Notes under the pieces: model-generated
The model's input: only the letters and a program-made list of their open reading frames with translations
Told to the model about the DNA's origin: nothing
Database searches by the model: none
Position numbers and translations under genes: made by a program
NCBI GenBank assembly: GCA_964640655.1
Contig: CAZXFT010000023.1
Location: forward strand, 1 to 49,146
From: BJGO01 sp964640655
GTDB taxonomy: Bacteria > Bacteroidota > Bacteroidia > Chitinophagales > UBA10324
Direction of reading: 5' to 3'
DNA length: 49,146 nucleotides
Shown: in pieces, positions 9,082 through 18,200 of the stretch
How positions within the stretch are numbered: position 1 is the first letter of the stretch
Layout: each line of letters begins with the position of its first letter

Positions 9082-9118
9082 AAAATCCCGGCACGCTATC
9101 GTGACCGGGATTTTTTTT
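9082..9118. terminator. Bidirectional intrinsic terminator, rpoC and DUF3109 gene
   Basis: A 10-base stem (AAAATCCCGG at 9082-9091 with 9105-9114), extended inside by CAC/GTG, is followed by a T-run on the plus strand. The minus strand also gives TTTTATTAT after the stem. It sits between the convergent rpoC and DUF3109 genes. Confidence 0.88.
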
Positions 9119-9138
9119 GATTGATACAATCCAAACAA

Positions 9139-9726
9139 TTAAACTATATATTTTTCCTGACTGTCTTTGTACTGTGCGGCACCCTCGAGCTGCTGGTACC
9201 ATTCTTCACCATATTTTCTAATGAGTGCCGTTTTTACAAATTCAAAAACGTGTATTCCATTCTTACGTCCGTGCGTGCAGGCTGGTGCGCATATATCCCA
9301 GCGGTTATAATTTACGGCGTCGTAGTCTTTGTATTTTTTTATTCTTATAGGATATAAATGACAGGAGATGGGTTTGTAAAAATCTATTTTGCCATCGCGA
9401 TAAGCTTTTTCTATTCCACAAAGCGCGAGCCCATTTTCGAAAATGGTATAGGCGCATTCTTTGTTGCCATCAACCAGTGGTGTTACAAATTCGCCTTCGG
9501 AGTCAATCATATACTTGCCGAATTGCTCTACCGATTGAATGCCTTTTTCAGTCATATATGGTTTTACGGCAGGATAAATGTTTTCAAGAATTATAGTTTC
9601 TTCAAAATCAAGTGGTGCACCGCTGTCGCCACTCACACAGCAAGCACCTTTACATGCATTGAGGTTGCAGGCAAATGCACGTTCTACCACATCGTCGCTG
9701 ACTATGGCATTTTCGATAATAATCAT
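9139..9726 (-). CDS. DUF3109 family cysteine-rich protein
   Basis: A 195-residue protein of the DUF3109 family, common in Bacteroidota. Its N-terminal third has the Cys cluster C20, C25, C29, C30 (CNLNACKGACC), and later CAYT, LALCG, CHLYP and CAPAC add further cysteines, a pattern like YkgJ-type CxxxCxxCC proteins thought to bind zinc or an iron-sulfur cluster. Biochemical role is not established. No signal peptide is seen, so it is cytosolic. A TAGATTTG element ends four bases before the ATG, so the mRNA may be leaderless or nearly so. Confidence 0.88.
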   Translation of the reverse strand: MIIIENAIVSDDVVERAFACNLNACKGACCVSGDSGAPLDFEETIILENIYPAVKPYMTEKGIQSVEQFGKYMIDSEGEFVTPLVDGNKECAYTIFENGLALCGIEKAYRDGKIDFYKPISCHLYPIRIKKYKDYDAVNYNRWDICAPACTHGRKNGIHVFEFVKTALIRKYGEEWYQQLEGAAQYKDSQEKYIV

Positions 9727-9730
9727 GCTT

Positions 9731-9738
9731 CAAATCTA
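9731..9738 (-). promoter_or_regulatory. -7 element directly before the DUF3109 start codon
   Basis: The minus strand reads TAGATTTG, exact TAnnTTTG, with only AAGC between it and the ATG at 9726. Transcription would start at or very near the start codon. Confidence 0.55.
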
Positions 9739-9846
9739 ATAAAGCCAGGATATACTTAGTTTGTGTTACTTATAGTTATAAAGAATTGCTGAATTTCTTG
9801 CTGTTTTTTTCTTTTCTTAGCATCGCAAAATTCCAAAGCCAAACAC

Positions 9847-11787
9847 ATGAAACAATCTTTACTCTTTTTATACTTCATTCTCTCTGCATCTCTTTTGCGT
9901 GCAGCAACCGGTGATACTATTAAAGTAGTGTCGCATCAAAATGTAATTATGACTACCGACACTTTTGGCTCGGGGGCCTTAGAAAAAAGAAGATGGATAG
10001 TTGCACCTTCTAGTACAACAGAATACAGAAAGGTTTTTGTAAGAATGAGTTATAAATGTCCAGCAGGATTAGCCTGTGGCGAGTGGGATTATGTTGATGC
10101 CGTGAAATTGCGCCGCATCGGAGGTGTGTCAGGTGTTGATCAACAAATTGAATTGATTCGTTTTATAACTCCATATGGCAGCACTTTTAACAGCAGTTGG
10201 GGTTTTACATGGTATGCTGATGTAACTGACTTTGCAACATTATTGCACGATTCATGTGAGATTGGTTATTATCATTCTGGTTATGAGACCCATGTTGGTA
10301 GAGGTTGGGATGTTACCGTTGAGTTTAATTTTGTAGAAGGCACACCCGCGCTAGCTCCTGTAAAGTTGACAAAGTTATGGAATGGTGGTTTTGCTTATGG
10401 AAATATCAATAATCCTATTGAGAATTATTTAGCTCCTGTAAATATTACAACACAAAGTTTAACTGACCTAGCTGTGGTAAGAATTCACCATACCGGTCAT
10501 GGTTCCGATGATAATTACTGTTCTGAGTTTTGTTATCGTACTCGCTTCTTAAAATGGGATGGCACAGAGATAGATCAAACATTCTTATGGCGCAAGTGTG
10601 GCTTTAATGCCTTATACCCACAAGGGGGCACATGGATATATGACAGAGGCAACTGGTGTCCGGGAGCTACTGTTTACCCTTACAGAAGATATTTGAATAC
10701 CGGTGGAAATGAATCACACACCATTGATATTGATATGCAGTCATACACATCAGGTAGTCCATCAGCTAATGAGGTGATTGAGTCTTATTTAATTGAATAT
10801 AAAAACAATCAGCAAGCTAATGATATAGCTGTTGATGAAATACTTCGTCCTACTACCACATCAGAGTATCTGCGCATTAACCCGGTGTGCGATAATCCAT
10901 TGGTGATAGTTCAGAATATGGGGAACAATGCTATTACAAGTATGGAGTTTGAATTTGGTTTTAACAATCAGAACACACTGACATATAACTGGACTGGTAA
11001 TATTCCTGTTAGAGGTATAGACACTATTTCTCTGCCTCAGGTAATTGTAGCGGATGTTGCTTCACAACTCTTTAAGGTAACTGTTAAGAAAGTAAATGGT
11101 ACTACCGATCCTTATATGGCAGATAATATTGCCACTTCGCGTGCAAATGTTCCTCTTGGAATTAATGAGAATGAAAAGTTGTATTTAGAGTTTAAAACGA
11201 ATAATAACCCGGGAGAAAATTCTTATACCTTAACAGATAGTTATGGCAATATATTATATCAACGCACACAAGGTTCTTTGACTGCAAATACAGTTTATAA
11301 AGACACTTTTGACTTACCTCATGGTTGCTATACCTTTATATTGAAAGATATTAATGATTATGGTGGCGATGGCTTGAGTTGGTGGGCTAATTCAGCAGCT
11401 GGTACCGGTTATGCCCGTTTACGTAAGGTGCAAGGTAATTTAATGTTTAAGAGTTTCAATGCCGACTTTGGTGCGGATGCTCGTATTTCATTTACAGTTG
11501 GCAATGTTGTTTCAAACGTTATTAATGAAAATACAGTTACCGGTTTTCAGTTGTTCCCCAATCCAGCAAGCAACTTACTTTATGCCGATGTGCTGTTCAG
11601 CAAACCAACAGATTACAGCATAGTCATTTCTAATCTTTATGGCCAGAAAATCAGCGAACAACATTATACAGGAACCATTGGTAATACACACAGCATTTCA
11701 ACTACAACCATGATGAATGGTTATTATCTGATGCAGGTAATCAGCAAAGATCATATACAGTGTAAGCCTTTTATAGTAGCTCATTAG
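9847..11787 (+). CDS. PNGase F-like secreted protein with T9SS type A tail
   Basis: A 646-residue secreted protein. Signal peptide at residues 1-20 (MKQSLLFLYF...LLRAA). Residues about 25-340 resemble the two jelly-roll domains of peptide-N4-(N-acetyl-beta-glucosaminyl)asparagine amidase F: CGEWDY at 77-82, TGHG at 216-219, NYCSEFC at 223-229 and NWCPGA at 269-274. PNGase F uses Asp60, Glu118 and Glu206; Asp81, Glu159 and Glu227 are candidate equivalents, but I cannot align them here. A later beta-rich domain holds DYGGDGLSWW. The C-terminus is a type A sorting tail (LFPNPASNLLYADV, then ISNLYGQKI, GYYLMQV). Likely exported to the surface to cleave N-glycans or bind glycoprotein; activity is an inference. 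Confidence 0.85.
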   Translation: MKQSLLFLYFILSASLLRAATGDTIKVVSHQNVIMTTDTFGSGALEKRRWIVAPSSTTEYRKVFVRMSYKCPAGLACGEWDYVDAVKLRRIGGVSGVDQQIELIRFITPYGSTFNSSWGFTWYADVTDFATLLHDSCEIGYYHSGYETHVGRGWDVTVEFNFVEGTPALAPVKLTKLWNGGFAYGNINNPIENYLAPVNITTQSLTDLAVVRIHHTGHGSDDNYCSEFCYRTRFLKWDGTEIDQTFLWRKCGFNALYPQGGTWIYDRGNWCPGATVYPYRRYLNTGGNESHTIDIDMQSYTSGSPSANEVIESYLIEYKNNQQANDIAVDEILRPTTTSEYLRINPVCDNPLVIVQNMGNNAITSMEFEFGFNNQNTLTYNWTGNIPVRGIDTISLPQVIVADVASQLFKVTVKKVNGTTDPYMADNIATSRANVPLGINENEKLYLEFKTNNNPGENSYTLTDSYGNILYQRTQGSLTANTVYKDTFDLPHGCYTFILKDINDYGGDGLSWWANSAAGTGYARLRKVQGNLMFKSFNADFGADARISFTVGNVVSNVINENTVTGFQLFPNPASNLLYADVLFSKPTDYSIVISNLYGQKISEQHYTGTIGNTHSISTTTMMNGYYLMQVISKDHIQCKPFIVAH

Positions 11788-11795
11788 CATTTAAC

Positions 11796-12359
11796 ATGAT
11801 GAAAGCTTTTGCCATAGAATTACGTTATGCGTTCTTTATTTCTGCGAGCACGTTTATATGGCTAATGCTGGAATACCTACTCGGTTTTCAGGATGATTAT
11901 GTGTCTTACCATCCGGTTGTGAGTATGCTTGTTCTTATTTTTCCTATTGCATTTACATTCATAGCACTTCGAAAAAAACGGGAAGAATATTATCAGGGTG
12001 TGATTACGTTCGGGCAGGCTTTTCAATCAGGATTAGTGATTGCTGTTATATGTGCTTTGTTGGCAATACCTATTCAGTACATTTTTCATTATGCCATAAA
12101 CCCCCGATTTTTTGATGTCATGATTGAAGAAAGCATGAAACAAGCTATAAATACAGGTAAGAACCTAACAGAAGCTCGTCAAGATGCAGAAGCTTACTTT
12201 AATATCGTTTCATATATTATTCAAAGTGTTGTTGGAACTTTAATTATTGGACTGTTACTGTCGGGTTTGTTTGCCTGGGGTGTAAAACGCAATGAATCCG
12301 AACTTGATGCTTTGCGTGAAAAGATGAAAGCTGCTATGCCAAATCGTATCGAACCATAA
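11796..12359 (+). CDS. DUF4199 integral membrane protein
   Basis: A 187-residue protein with four hydrophobic segments (about 10-30, 42-58, 75-95 and 143-165) and a charged C-terminal tail. The layout, including the ALRKKREEYYQG loop and the FGQAFQSG start of the third helix, matches DUF4199, a Bacteroidota membrane family of unknown function. It starts 8 bases after the PNGase F-like gene and may share its transcript. Its last 26 bases overlap the 3' end of the convergent selD. Confidence 0.85.
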   Translation: MMKAFAIELRYAFFISASTFIWLMLEYLLGFQDDYVSYHPVVSMLVLIFPIAFTFIALRKKREEYYQGVITFGQAFQSGLVIAVICALLAIPIQYIFHYAINPRFFDVMIEESMKQAINTGKNLTEARQDAEAYFNIVSYIIQSVVGTLIIGLLLSGLFAWGVKRNESELDALREKMKAAMPNRIEP

Positions 12360-13386
12360 TTCTTTTTTCCTGCCTTGGAATTATTCGAGCAACAGGTTGA
12401 GCGTATTGTCCCATTTCGTTGGCATTTAATAATTCAATAAAAGAATTCATCTCATTTTCATCAACGGCTATAATTAAACCACCGGAAGTTTGCGGGTCGC
12501 ACAGGGTGATGAGTGATTCACTATTGATGCCTGCCACCTCATCAGAAAATGATTTCCAGTTGCGCATTGTATTATCAGCATAAATAAATTGTGTCGCCAA
12601 TTCTCGAGCTCCGCTAAAGAAATTGATATTCTGATAATAAATTTCAGCACTTAGGTTGTGCGGTTTAATCATCTCCAATAAATGTCCTATAAGTCCGAAT
12701 CCTGTAATGTCAGTCATTGCACGTACAAATTCATATTGACTTACTGTTGAACCAAAACTGTTTAATTGCTTCATAGATTCTGTTGCTTCAATAATGGACT
12801 GTTCCGATGCCTTACCGCGTTTTAAAGCTGTATTGATTATGCCAGTACCAAGAGGTTTTGTAAGAAATAGCACATTGCCATTTAATAATGTGTGATTTTG
12901 TTTGAGATTGTGTTGTTTCACCAAACCATTTACGGCCAGCCCGAAAAATGGCTCCTTATTATCAATGGTATGACCGCCTGCCAAAGGAATACTTGCCTGA
13001 TTGCAGATATGAATGGCACCATTCATAACCTGAGTTGCTACTTCAGTAGGTAGTGTTTCAACTGGCCAACCAAGTATGGCAATGGCCATCAATGGTTTGC
13101 CACCCATAGCATATACATCACTTAGTGAATTGGCCGCAGCAATAGCTCCAAAATCAAAAGCATTATCAACCACAGGCATAAAAAAATCGGTGGTGCTGAT
13201 TAAGCACAATTCTTCATTGAGTTTAATCACTGCAGCATCGTCGGCGTGATTGTGTCCAACAAGAAGATTTGAAAATGATTTTGATGCGGAAATATTCTCA
13301 AGAATTGATTTTAAAACATCGGGAGCAACTTTACAACCGCATCCTGATCCGTGACTATACTGTGTTAGTTTTATTTCTTCGTGCAT
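12334..13386 (-). CDS. selD: Selenide, water dikinase
   Basis: SelD of 350 residues makes selenophosphate from selenide and ATP. The N-terminal glycine-rich loop HGSGCGCK carries Cys16 and Lys19, matching the catalytic Cys17/Lys20 of E. coli; the position holds a normal Cys codon and not an in-frame TGA, so this is not a selenoprotein version. DFFMPVVDNAFDFG, SLSDVYAMGG and the ALKRGKAS and DITGFGLIGH segments are family-typical. The start overlaps the end of mnmH by 32 bases, so the two are probably translated from one mRNA. With mnmH as partner, its selenophosphate is used at least for tRNA selenouridine. Confidence 0.97.
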   Translation of the reverse strand: MHEEIKLTQYSHGSGCGCKVAPDVLKSILENISASKSFSNLLVGHNHADDAAVIKLNEELCLISTTDFFMPVVDNAFDFGAIAAANSLSDVYAMGGKPLMAIAILGWPVETLPTEVATQVMNGAIHICNQASIPLAGGHTIDNKEPFFGLAVNGLVKQHNLKQNHTLLNGNVLFLTKPLGTGIINTALKRGKASEQSIIEATESMKQLNSFGSTVSQYEFVRAMTDITGFGLIGHLLEMIKPHNLSAEIYYQNINFFSGARELATQFIYADNTMRNWKSFSDEVAGINSESLITLCDPQTSGGLIIAVDENEMNSFIELLNANEMGQYAQPVARIIPRQEKRIMVRYDLA

Positions 13387-14422
13387 GGAAATATTCTTGT
13401 ATCAACTTAAGATTATGATGCTCGTCAACAGTAGGCGTTGAAATAATAAATACTTTACCTGAATCACGCTTGTCGGTTGACTTTTGATAAGTTCTGTCGT
13501 AGTAGTTTAACAATATCTCAAAGGCATTTTCGATATTGCCTTCTTCTAAAAATTTCAGACAGTTTTGAGTTTGCAATCCACCTAATCTCTTCCTGAGTCT
13601 TATCGTACTATCTGCAAGCTGCTCCAAATTAAACTGACCGTAATCATTGACTATTTTTTTCAGACGCTCCTTCATGGTAATATCCAGATAGTAAACTTCT
13701 GCTGTTCTCATCTGTGCCCAAATAGGGTTTGGAATATTGATATTGCCAATACGCTGGCTTTCATCTTCGAGCCAGATGGGTTTTTCATTATTGTATTGGT
13801 GTAAAGCATCAGCTAACAAATTTTCAAAATGCTCCTGAGAAACTTTATTAGGTTGACCAAGACCACCAAATGCAGAGCCTTTATGCATTGCAAGGTTTTC
13901 TAAATCTATGGTTTGAAACTGATTGGATTGAAGTGCACGAAGCAATTCAGTTTTTGCTGAGCCTGTCTTGCCACCAAGAATAATAAAGTTATACTCACTT
14001 TTGAACTGCTTTAATGCATAACCCCGAAATGACTTGTAGCCACCTTTGAGTTGAATAGTATTGATTCCAAAAAGGTTTAACATCCAGCAAACTACACCGC
14101 TTCGCATACCACCGCGCCAACAATAAACAAGGATAGTATTTTGATTCAAAATGGTATTATTCTTTAAAGCATCAATAACCTGCTCAACAATATGTCTGAC
14201 ATTAACACCATAATAATTCAGTGCCTCGAGCATGGCTTGTCTGCGACCTTGCTGTTTATAGATTGTGCCAATGATTGCACGTTCTTCATTACTAAATAGT
14301 GGCATAGAAACAGCACCGGGAATATGTCCTTTCTCATACTCACCCGGAGAACGGACATCTATGATTACATGAGAACTTCGATACGTATTAAATTCTTCAA
14401 TGGCAACTACCTGATTCCCCAT
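13355..14422 (-). CDS. mnmH: tRNA 2-selenouridine synthase (rhodanese + P-loop)
   Basis: A 355-residue enzyme (also selU/ybbB) that converts 2-thiouridine to 2-selenouridine at the wobble position of Lys, Glu and Gln tRNAs, using selenophosphate. The N-terminal rhodanese domain carries catalytic Cys101 in LVYCWRGGMRSG; the C-terminal P-loop domain has GGKTGSAKT at 150-158. The ATG at 14422 is chosen, not the upstream GTG at 14476, because the upstream 18 residues are a hydrophobic extension foreign to this cytosolic family. It is the first gene of the mnmH-selD pair. No selA, selB or selC is visible nearby, so selenocysteine use cannot be judged from this window. Confidence 0.95.
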   Translation of the reverse strand: MGNQVVAIEEFNTYRSSHVIIDVRSPGEYEKGHIPGAVSMPLFSNEERAIIGTIYKQQGRRQAMLEALNYYGVNVRHIVEQVIDALKNNTILNQNTILVYCWRGGMRSGVVCWMLNLFGINTIQLKGGYKSFRGYALKQFKSEYNFIILGGKTGSAKTELLRALQSNQFQTIDLENLAMHKGSAFGGLGQPNKVSQEHFENLLADALHQYNNEKPIWLEDESQRIGNINIPNPIWAQMRTAEVYYLDITMKERLKKIVNDYGQFNLEQLADSTIRLRKRLGGLQTQNCLKFLEEGNIENAFEILLNYYDRTYQKSTDKRDSGKVFIISTPTVDEHHNLKLIQEYFHARRNKTNTV

Positions 14423-14481
14423 AATTATGAATAACAAAGTAAGACAAAATATATTCAGCAACATATGACTATTCAATCAAG

Positions 14482-14489
14482 TAGCTTTG
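14482..14489 (+). promoter_or_regulatory. -7 promoter element for the SDR gene
   Basis: TAGCTTTG matches TAnnTTTG exactly and ends 16 bases before the SDR ATG, between divergent mnmH and the SDR gene. The predicted leader is about 10 bases. Confidence 0.5.
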
Positions 14490-14505
14490 TGGTAAATAAT
14501 CAGGT

Positions 14506-15291
14506 ATGAATATTTTATTGAAAGGAAAGAACGCTTTAGTTTGTGGCTCAAGCAAAGGAATTGGAAAAGCTGTGGCGTTAACGCTGGCATCTATGGGTGC
14601 AAATGTTACAATATGTGCAAGAAATGAAAATGCATTGGCGGCGACTCTTACAGAATTAGAAACTTCTCAAGGTCAGCAACATTCATTTCTTATAGTGGAC
14701 TTTTCTAAACCTGTGGAGTTGAAGGAAATTATTCAGTACAGGTTGAAAACTCAAACCCTACATATATTAGTGAACAACACCGGTGGTCCTGCTTCAGGAA
14801 ATATTGTTGATGCCACTGAGGAACAATTTCTTCAGGCATTCCAGAACCATTTGTTATGTAATCACATTTTAGCAACTCAACTGCTAGAAGGTATGAAGTC
14901 TTCAAATTATGGTCGTATCATCAACATTATTTCTACCAGTGTCAAAATTCCTTTGAAAGGACTTGGTGTTTCAAATACTATCAGAGCGGCGGTGGCCAAT
15001 TGGTCTAAAACACTATCGAATGAGTTGGCGCCATTTGGAATTACAGTTAACAATGTGTTGCCCGGCGCTACGGCTACTGAAAGGCTTGCTGAAATAATTA
15101 ATCATAAGGCGATAAGAATGAAGTTGCCGGTAGAAGATGTTCAAAATGAAATGTTGCACGAAATACCAATGAATCGTTTTGCTGAACCTTTGGAAATAGC
15201 GGCTGCAGTTGGTTTTCTGGCCTCTCCGGCTGCATCATACATTACCGGAATTAACATTCCCGTTGACGGGGGACGCACTGGCAGCCTGTAA
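14506..15291 (+). CDS. Short-chain dehydrogenase/reductase, atypical (no YxxxK)
   Basis: A 261-residue SDR-fold protein. The dinucleotide-binding loop GSSKGIG is at 14-20 and VNNTGG at 89-94, and it ends in the usual ASYITGINIPVDGG. The catalytic Tyr-xxx-Lys of classical SDRs is replaced: the matching segment reads GVSNTIRAAVANW, with Ser156 and Arg160 at the Tyr and Lys positions. This matches the beta-ketoacyl-reductase-like subgroup known to lack a perfect catalytic tetrad, so the reaction cannot be inferred from FabG. It is cytosolic and monocistronic. Its final 57 bases overlap the 3' end of the convergent sensor kinase gene. Confidence 0.92.
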   Translation: MNILLKGKNALVCGSSKGIGKAVALTLASMGANVTICARNENALAATLTELETSQGQQHSFLIVDFSKPVELKEIIQYRLKTQTLHILVNNTGGPASGNIVDATEEQFLQAFQNHLLCNHILATQLLEGMKSSNYGRIINIISTSVKIPLKGLGVSNTIRAAVANWSKTLSNELAPFGITVNNVLPGATATERLAEIINHKAIRMKLPVEDVQNEMLHEIPMNRFAEPLEIAAAVGFLASPAASYITGINIPVDGGRTGSL

Positions 15292-18200
15292 TTTGCGCAA
15301 GCGATAAGCAGTTGACATCTTCAACGCCAGATTATGTATTTCAAATGGCTTAGGTAAAAATTCATTCATCCCCACTTCATATACACGGGCTATATCCGGC
15401 TTAAAGGCATTAGCTGTCATAGCTAGAATAAAAATATCTTTTTTGTGATCCGGGAATTGTGTACGAATAAATCTGGTAGCTTCATAACCATCCATCTCCG
15501 GCATTTGTAAATCCATGATGATGAGGTCATAATCATTGACACGATATTTCTTAATTGCTTCCAAACCATTTACTGCATACTCAATCACTATGCCTGGGAA
15601 GTAATACTTAATGGTTTCAACAGCCACCATTCTGTTAAACTCATTGTCTTCAACTAGCAGCAATCGCATGCCGTTCATCTCTCGGGCATACTTAGCCATA
15701 GACTTGCTGTCTAGGCGAGTAACATTTTCAGAAGTGGAAGGTGTATATGGTAAATCAAAATAAAAAGTGGTTCCCTCTCCAACCTTACTCTCAAACCATA
15801 TTCGGCCACCCTGTAACTCAATCAAACTTTTACATATGGCCAAGCCTAACCCGGTACCGCCATATTTACGAGTGGTATCGCTGTCGGCTTGTGTGAATGA
15901 TTCAAAAATCAGATTGTGTTTACTTGCGGGTATCCCAATACCGGTGTCGGCTATGCTTACATATAATCGCGGTTGTTGATTGGGTTTCTCAGGATTTACC
16001 GATTTGATAAAAACTTCAACAGATCCTGATTCCGTGAATTTAATTGCATTGCTGATGAGGTTATATAGTACTTGTATTAATCGCGTTGAATCACCGTAAA
16101 TATACTTGTGCATATCCGGTGCACGTTGTACATGAAACTGAAGGTTTTTATCAATTGCCTTGATCTTCAATGTCTCTTCAATATGCTGAACACATTCATC
16201 AATGTCGAAAGTATGTGGTTCAATATTCATCTTACCGGAGTCTATCTTGGCAATGTCAAGAATATCGTTGATGATAACTGTTAAGTGATCAGAAGATTGC
16301 TGCATTGCATGCAGGTAGGTGTATTGATCGTTACGCGGTTGCTTTTCAATAAGAAGTTTGGTTAAGCCGGATATGGCATTCAGAGGTGTACGAATTTCAT
16401 GGTTCATATTCGCGAGGAACATCTCTGTCATCTTTGCCTTGTGGAATGCTAATTCTCTTTCTTTGTTAGCCTGTATTGTGAGGAACCTTAAGTATATAAA
16501 AATGCTGAGAATAAATGCCAGTAACATTCCTATTGTAAGACGGAACCACCATGTTTGATAGAAGTAGGGTGCGATGTTAATTTCAACAGGTTCTGAAGTA
16601 TATATCCAGTCACTACTGTTTACGGATGCGCGCACATAAAATTTATAGCAGCCATGTTTAATATTGGAAAAATTAACCTGATTGCGGGTACCTATGCTGA
16701 GCCATTCATCAGTAAGGCCTTCGAGTTTATACTGATATATTACGTTTTCAGAAAAAGGACTTCCCAGTAATGCATACTCAACAGAGAAGAAATTACTTCC
16801 GGCCGGCAATTTAACAATGCCTTTTTTTCTGAATGAATATACTAGTGATGTATCGGAATGGCTGAAGATAGATATCTCGTTTCGCTTAATATCGCTGACA
16901 ATGAGTGATGCCTGAGCAGGGTATTTTGTAACTGCCGATTCATCGAAAATATGAATACCGCGTTTGCTGCCTGTTACAATAAAACCATCTTCTGTATGAA
17001 TGATGGAGTTATAGTTAAAGATATTAGAATTCAATCCATCATTTTTCGAGAAACGGGCTTCTATTTTTTTGTTCTTAATATTATAAAGACCGCTCTCGGA
17101 AGAGACCCATATTTCCTGATTCTCATTTTCAGTGATCCCTCTTATCGAAAAATTAATGTTTTTGTACGGATTAGTAATTTTATTAAATGTTGAAGACTCA
17201 AGGGGCTTTACATACAATCCGGCACCTGTGCCAACCCACAAACTGTTTTTTGAATCAATAAATAGGGTGCTGATGATTTGTTCGTCAGTACTGTCCGGCA
17301 ATCTGTAATTTTCTGACTTTCGTAAACTGTGATTGTAAGAAAGGAGGCCATTCTCAGTAGCAAGCCATATGAATCCATTTTGATCTATGGCGATGTCTCT
17401 GATAATATTTCTTCCGTTGATTTTATCCGCGCCTTTTACTTTTTCGACACTATAAATCATTCCCGATTTGGTATCCAGATAATTTAATCCTCTTCCGGTA
17501 CCTAACCATAAAACGCGGTTTTTATCCATAGAAAGACTGATGATGACATTGCTTCTTAATGTTGGGTTATTTTGTGTGTTGATGTAATCGTATTGATGCA
17601 ATGGTTTACCCGAGAGCAGGTCGTTCGATTTAATGGTTAACAGCCCTTTCTCTGTAGCGATGTATGTAAGGTCGGTTGTAGGGTCAAATAGCATATCATA
17701 TACTAGCACCTTATCGGTGATTACCGGCGACATGAATGCTTTGTGCTTTACTGAATCCAGGGTCAAACAATAAACGCCTTCAGTTTCGGTGCCACATAAG
17801 AATTTATCATGAACAGGTAAAATTTTCGTCGCACTCTTTGAAAATGGCTGTAAGGATTCTTTATACAGAACTGCATAGTTATTAAGTTGAATGGACTGCA
17901 GGTTAATGAAACTAATACCCTCGGACGTAGCTATGCAAAGGACTTGATTATCAGAGATGGACAACGCATTAATACCGTTGCTGATGATTTCATTTCTGTT
18001 TAGTGCCGGATCGTTATAGGTGTGATCTATAACGCGCAACTGATTTTGAATAAGTTTTGCAGTAATAAATCCTCCGTTATTTAAGCCGATGTAATAGGTG
18101 TTTGAATGATCCTGTTCTATATCGCTAAATCCAATAACAGGTATGGATATCTGGGATTTGATCTCATTTTGATGGGAATGGATCTCAAACTTGCCTTCTT

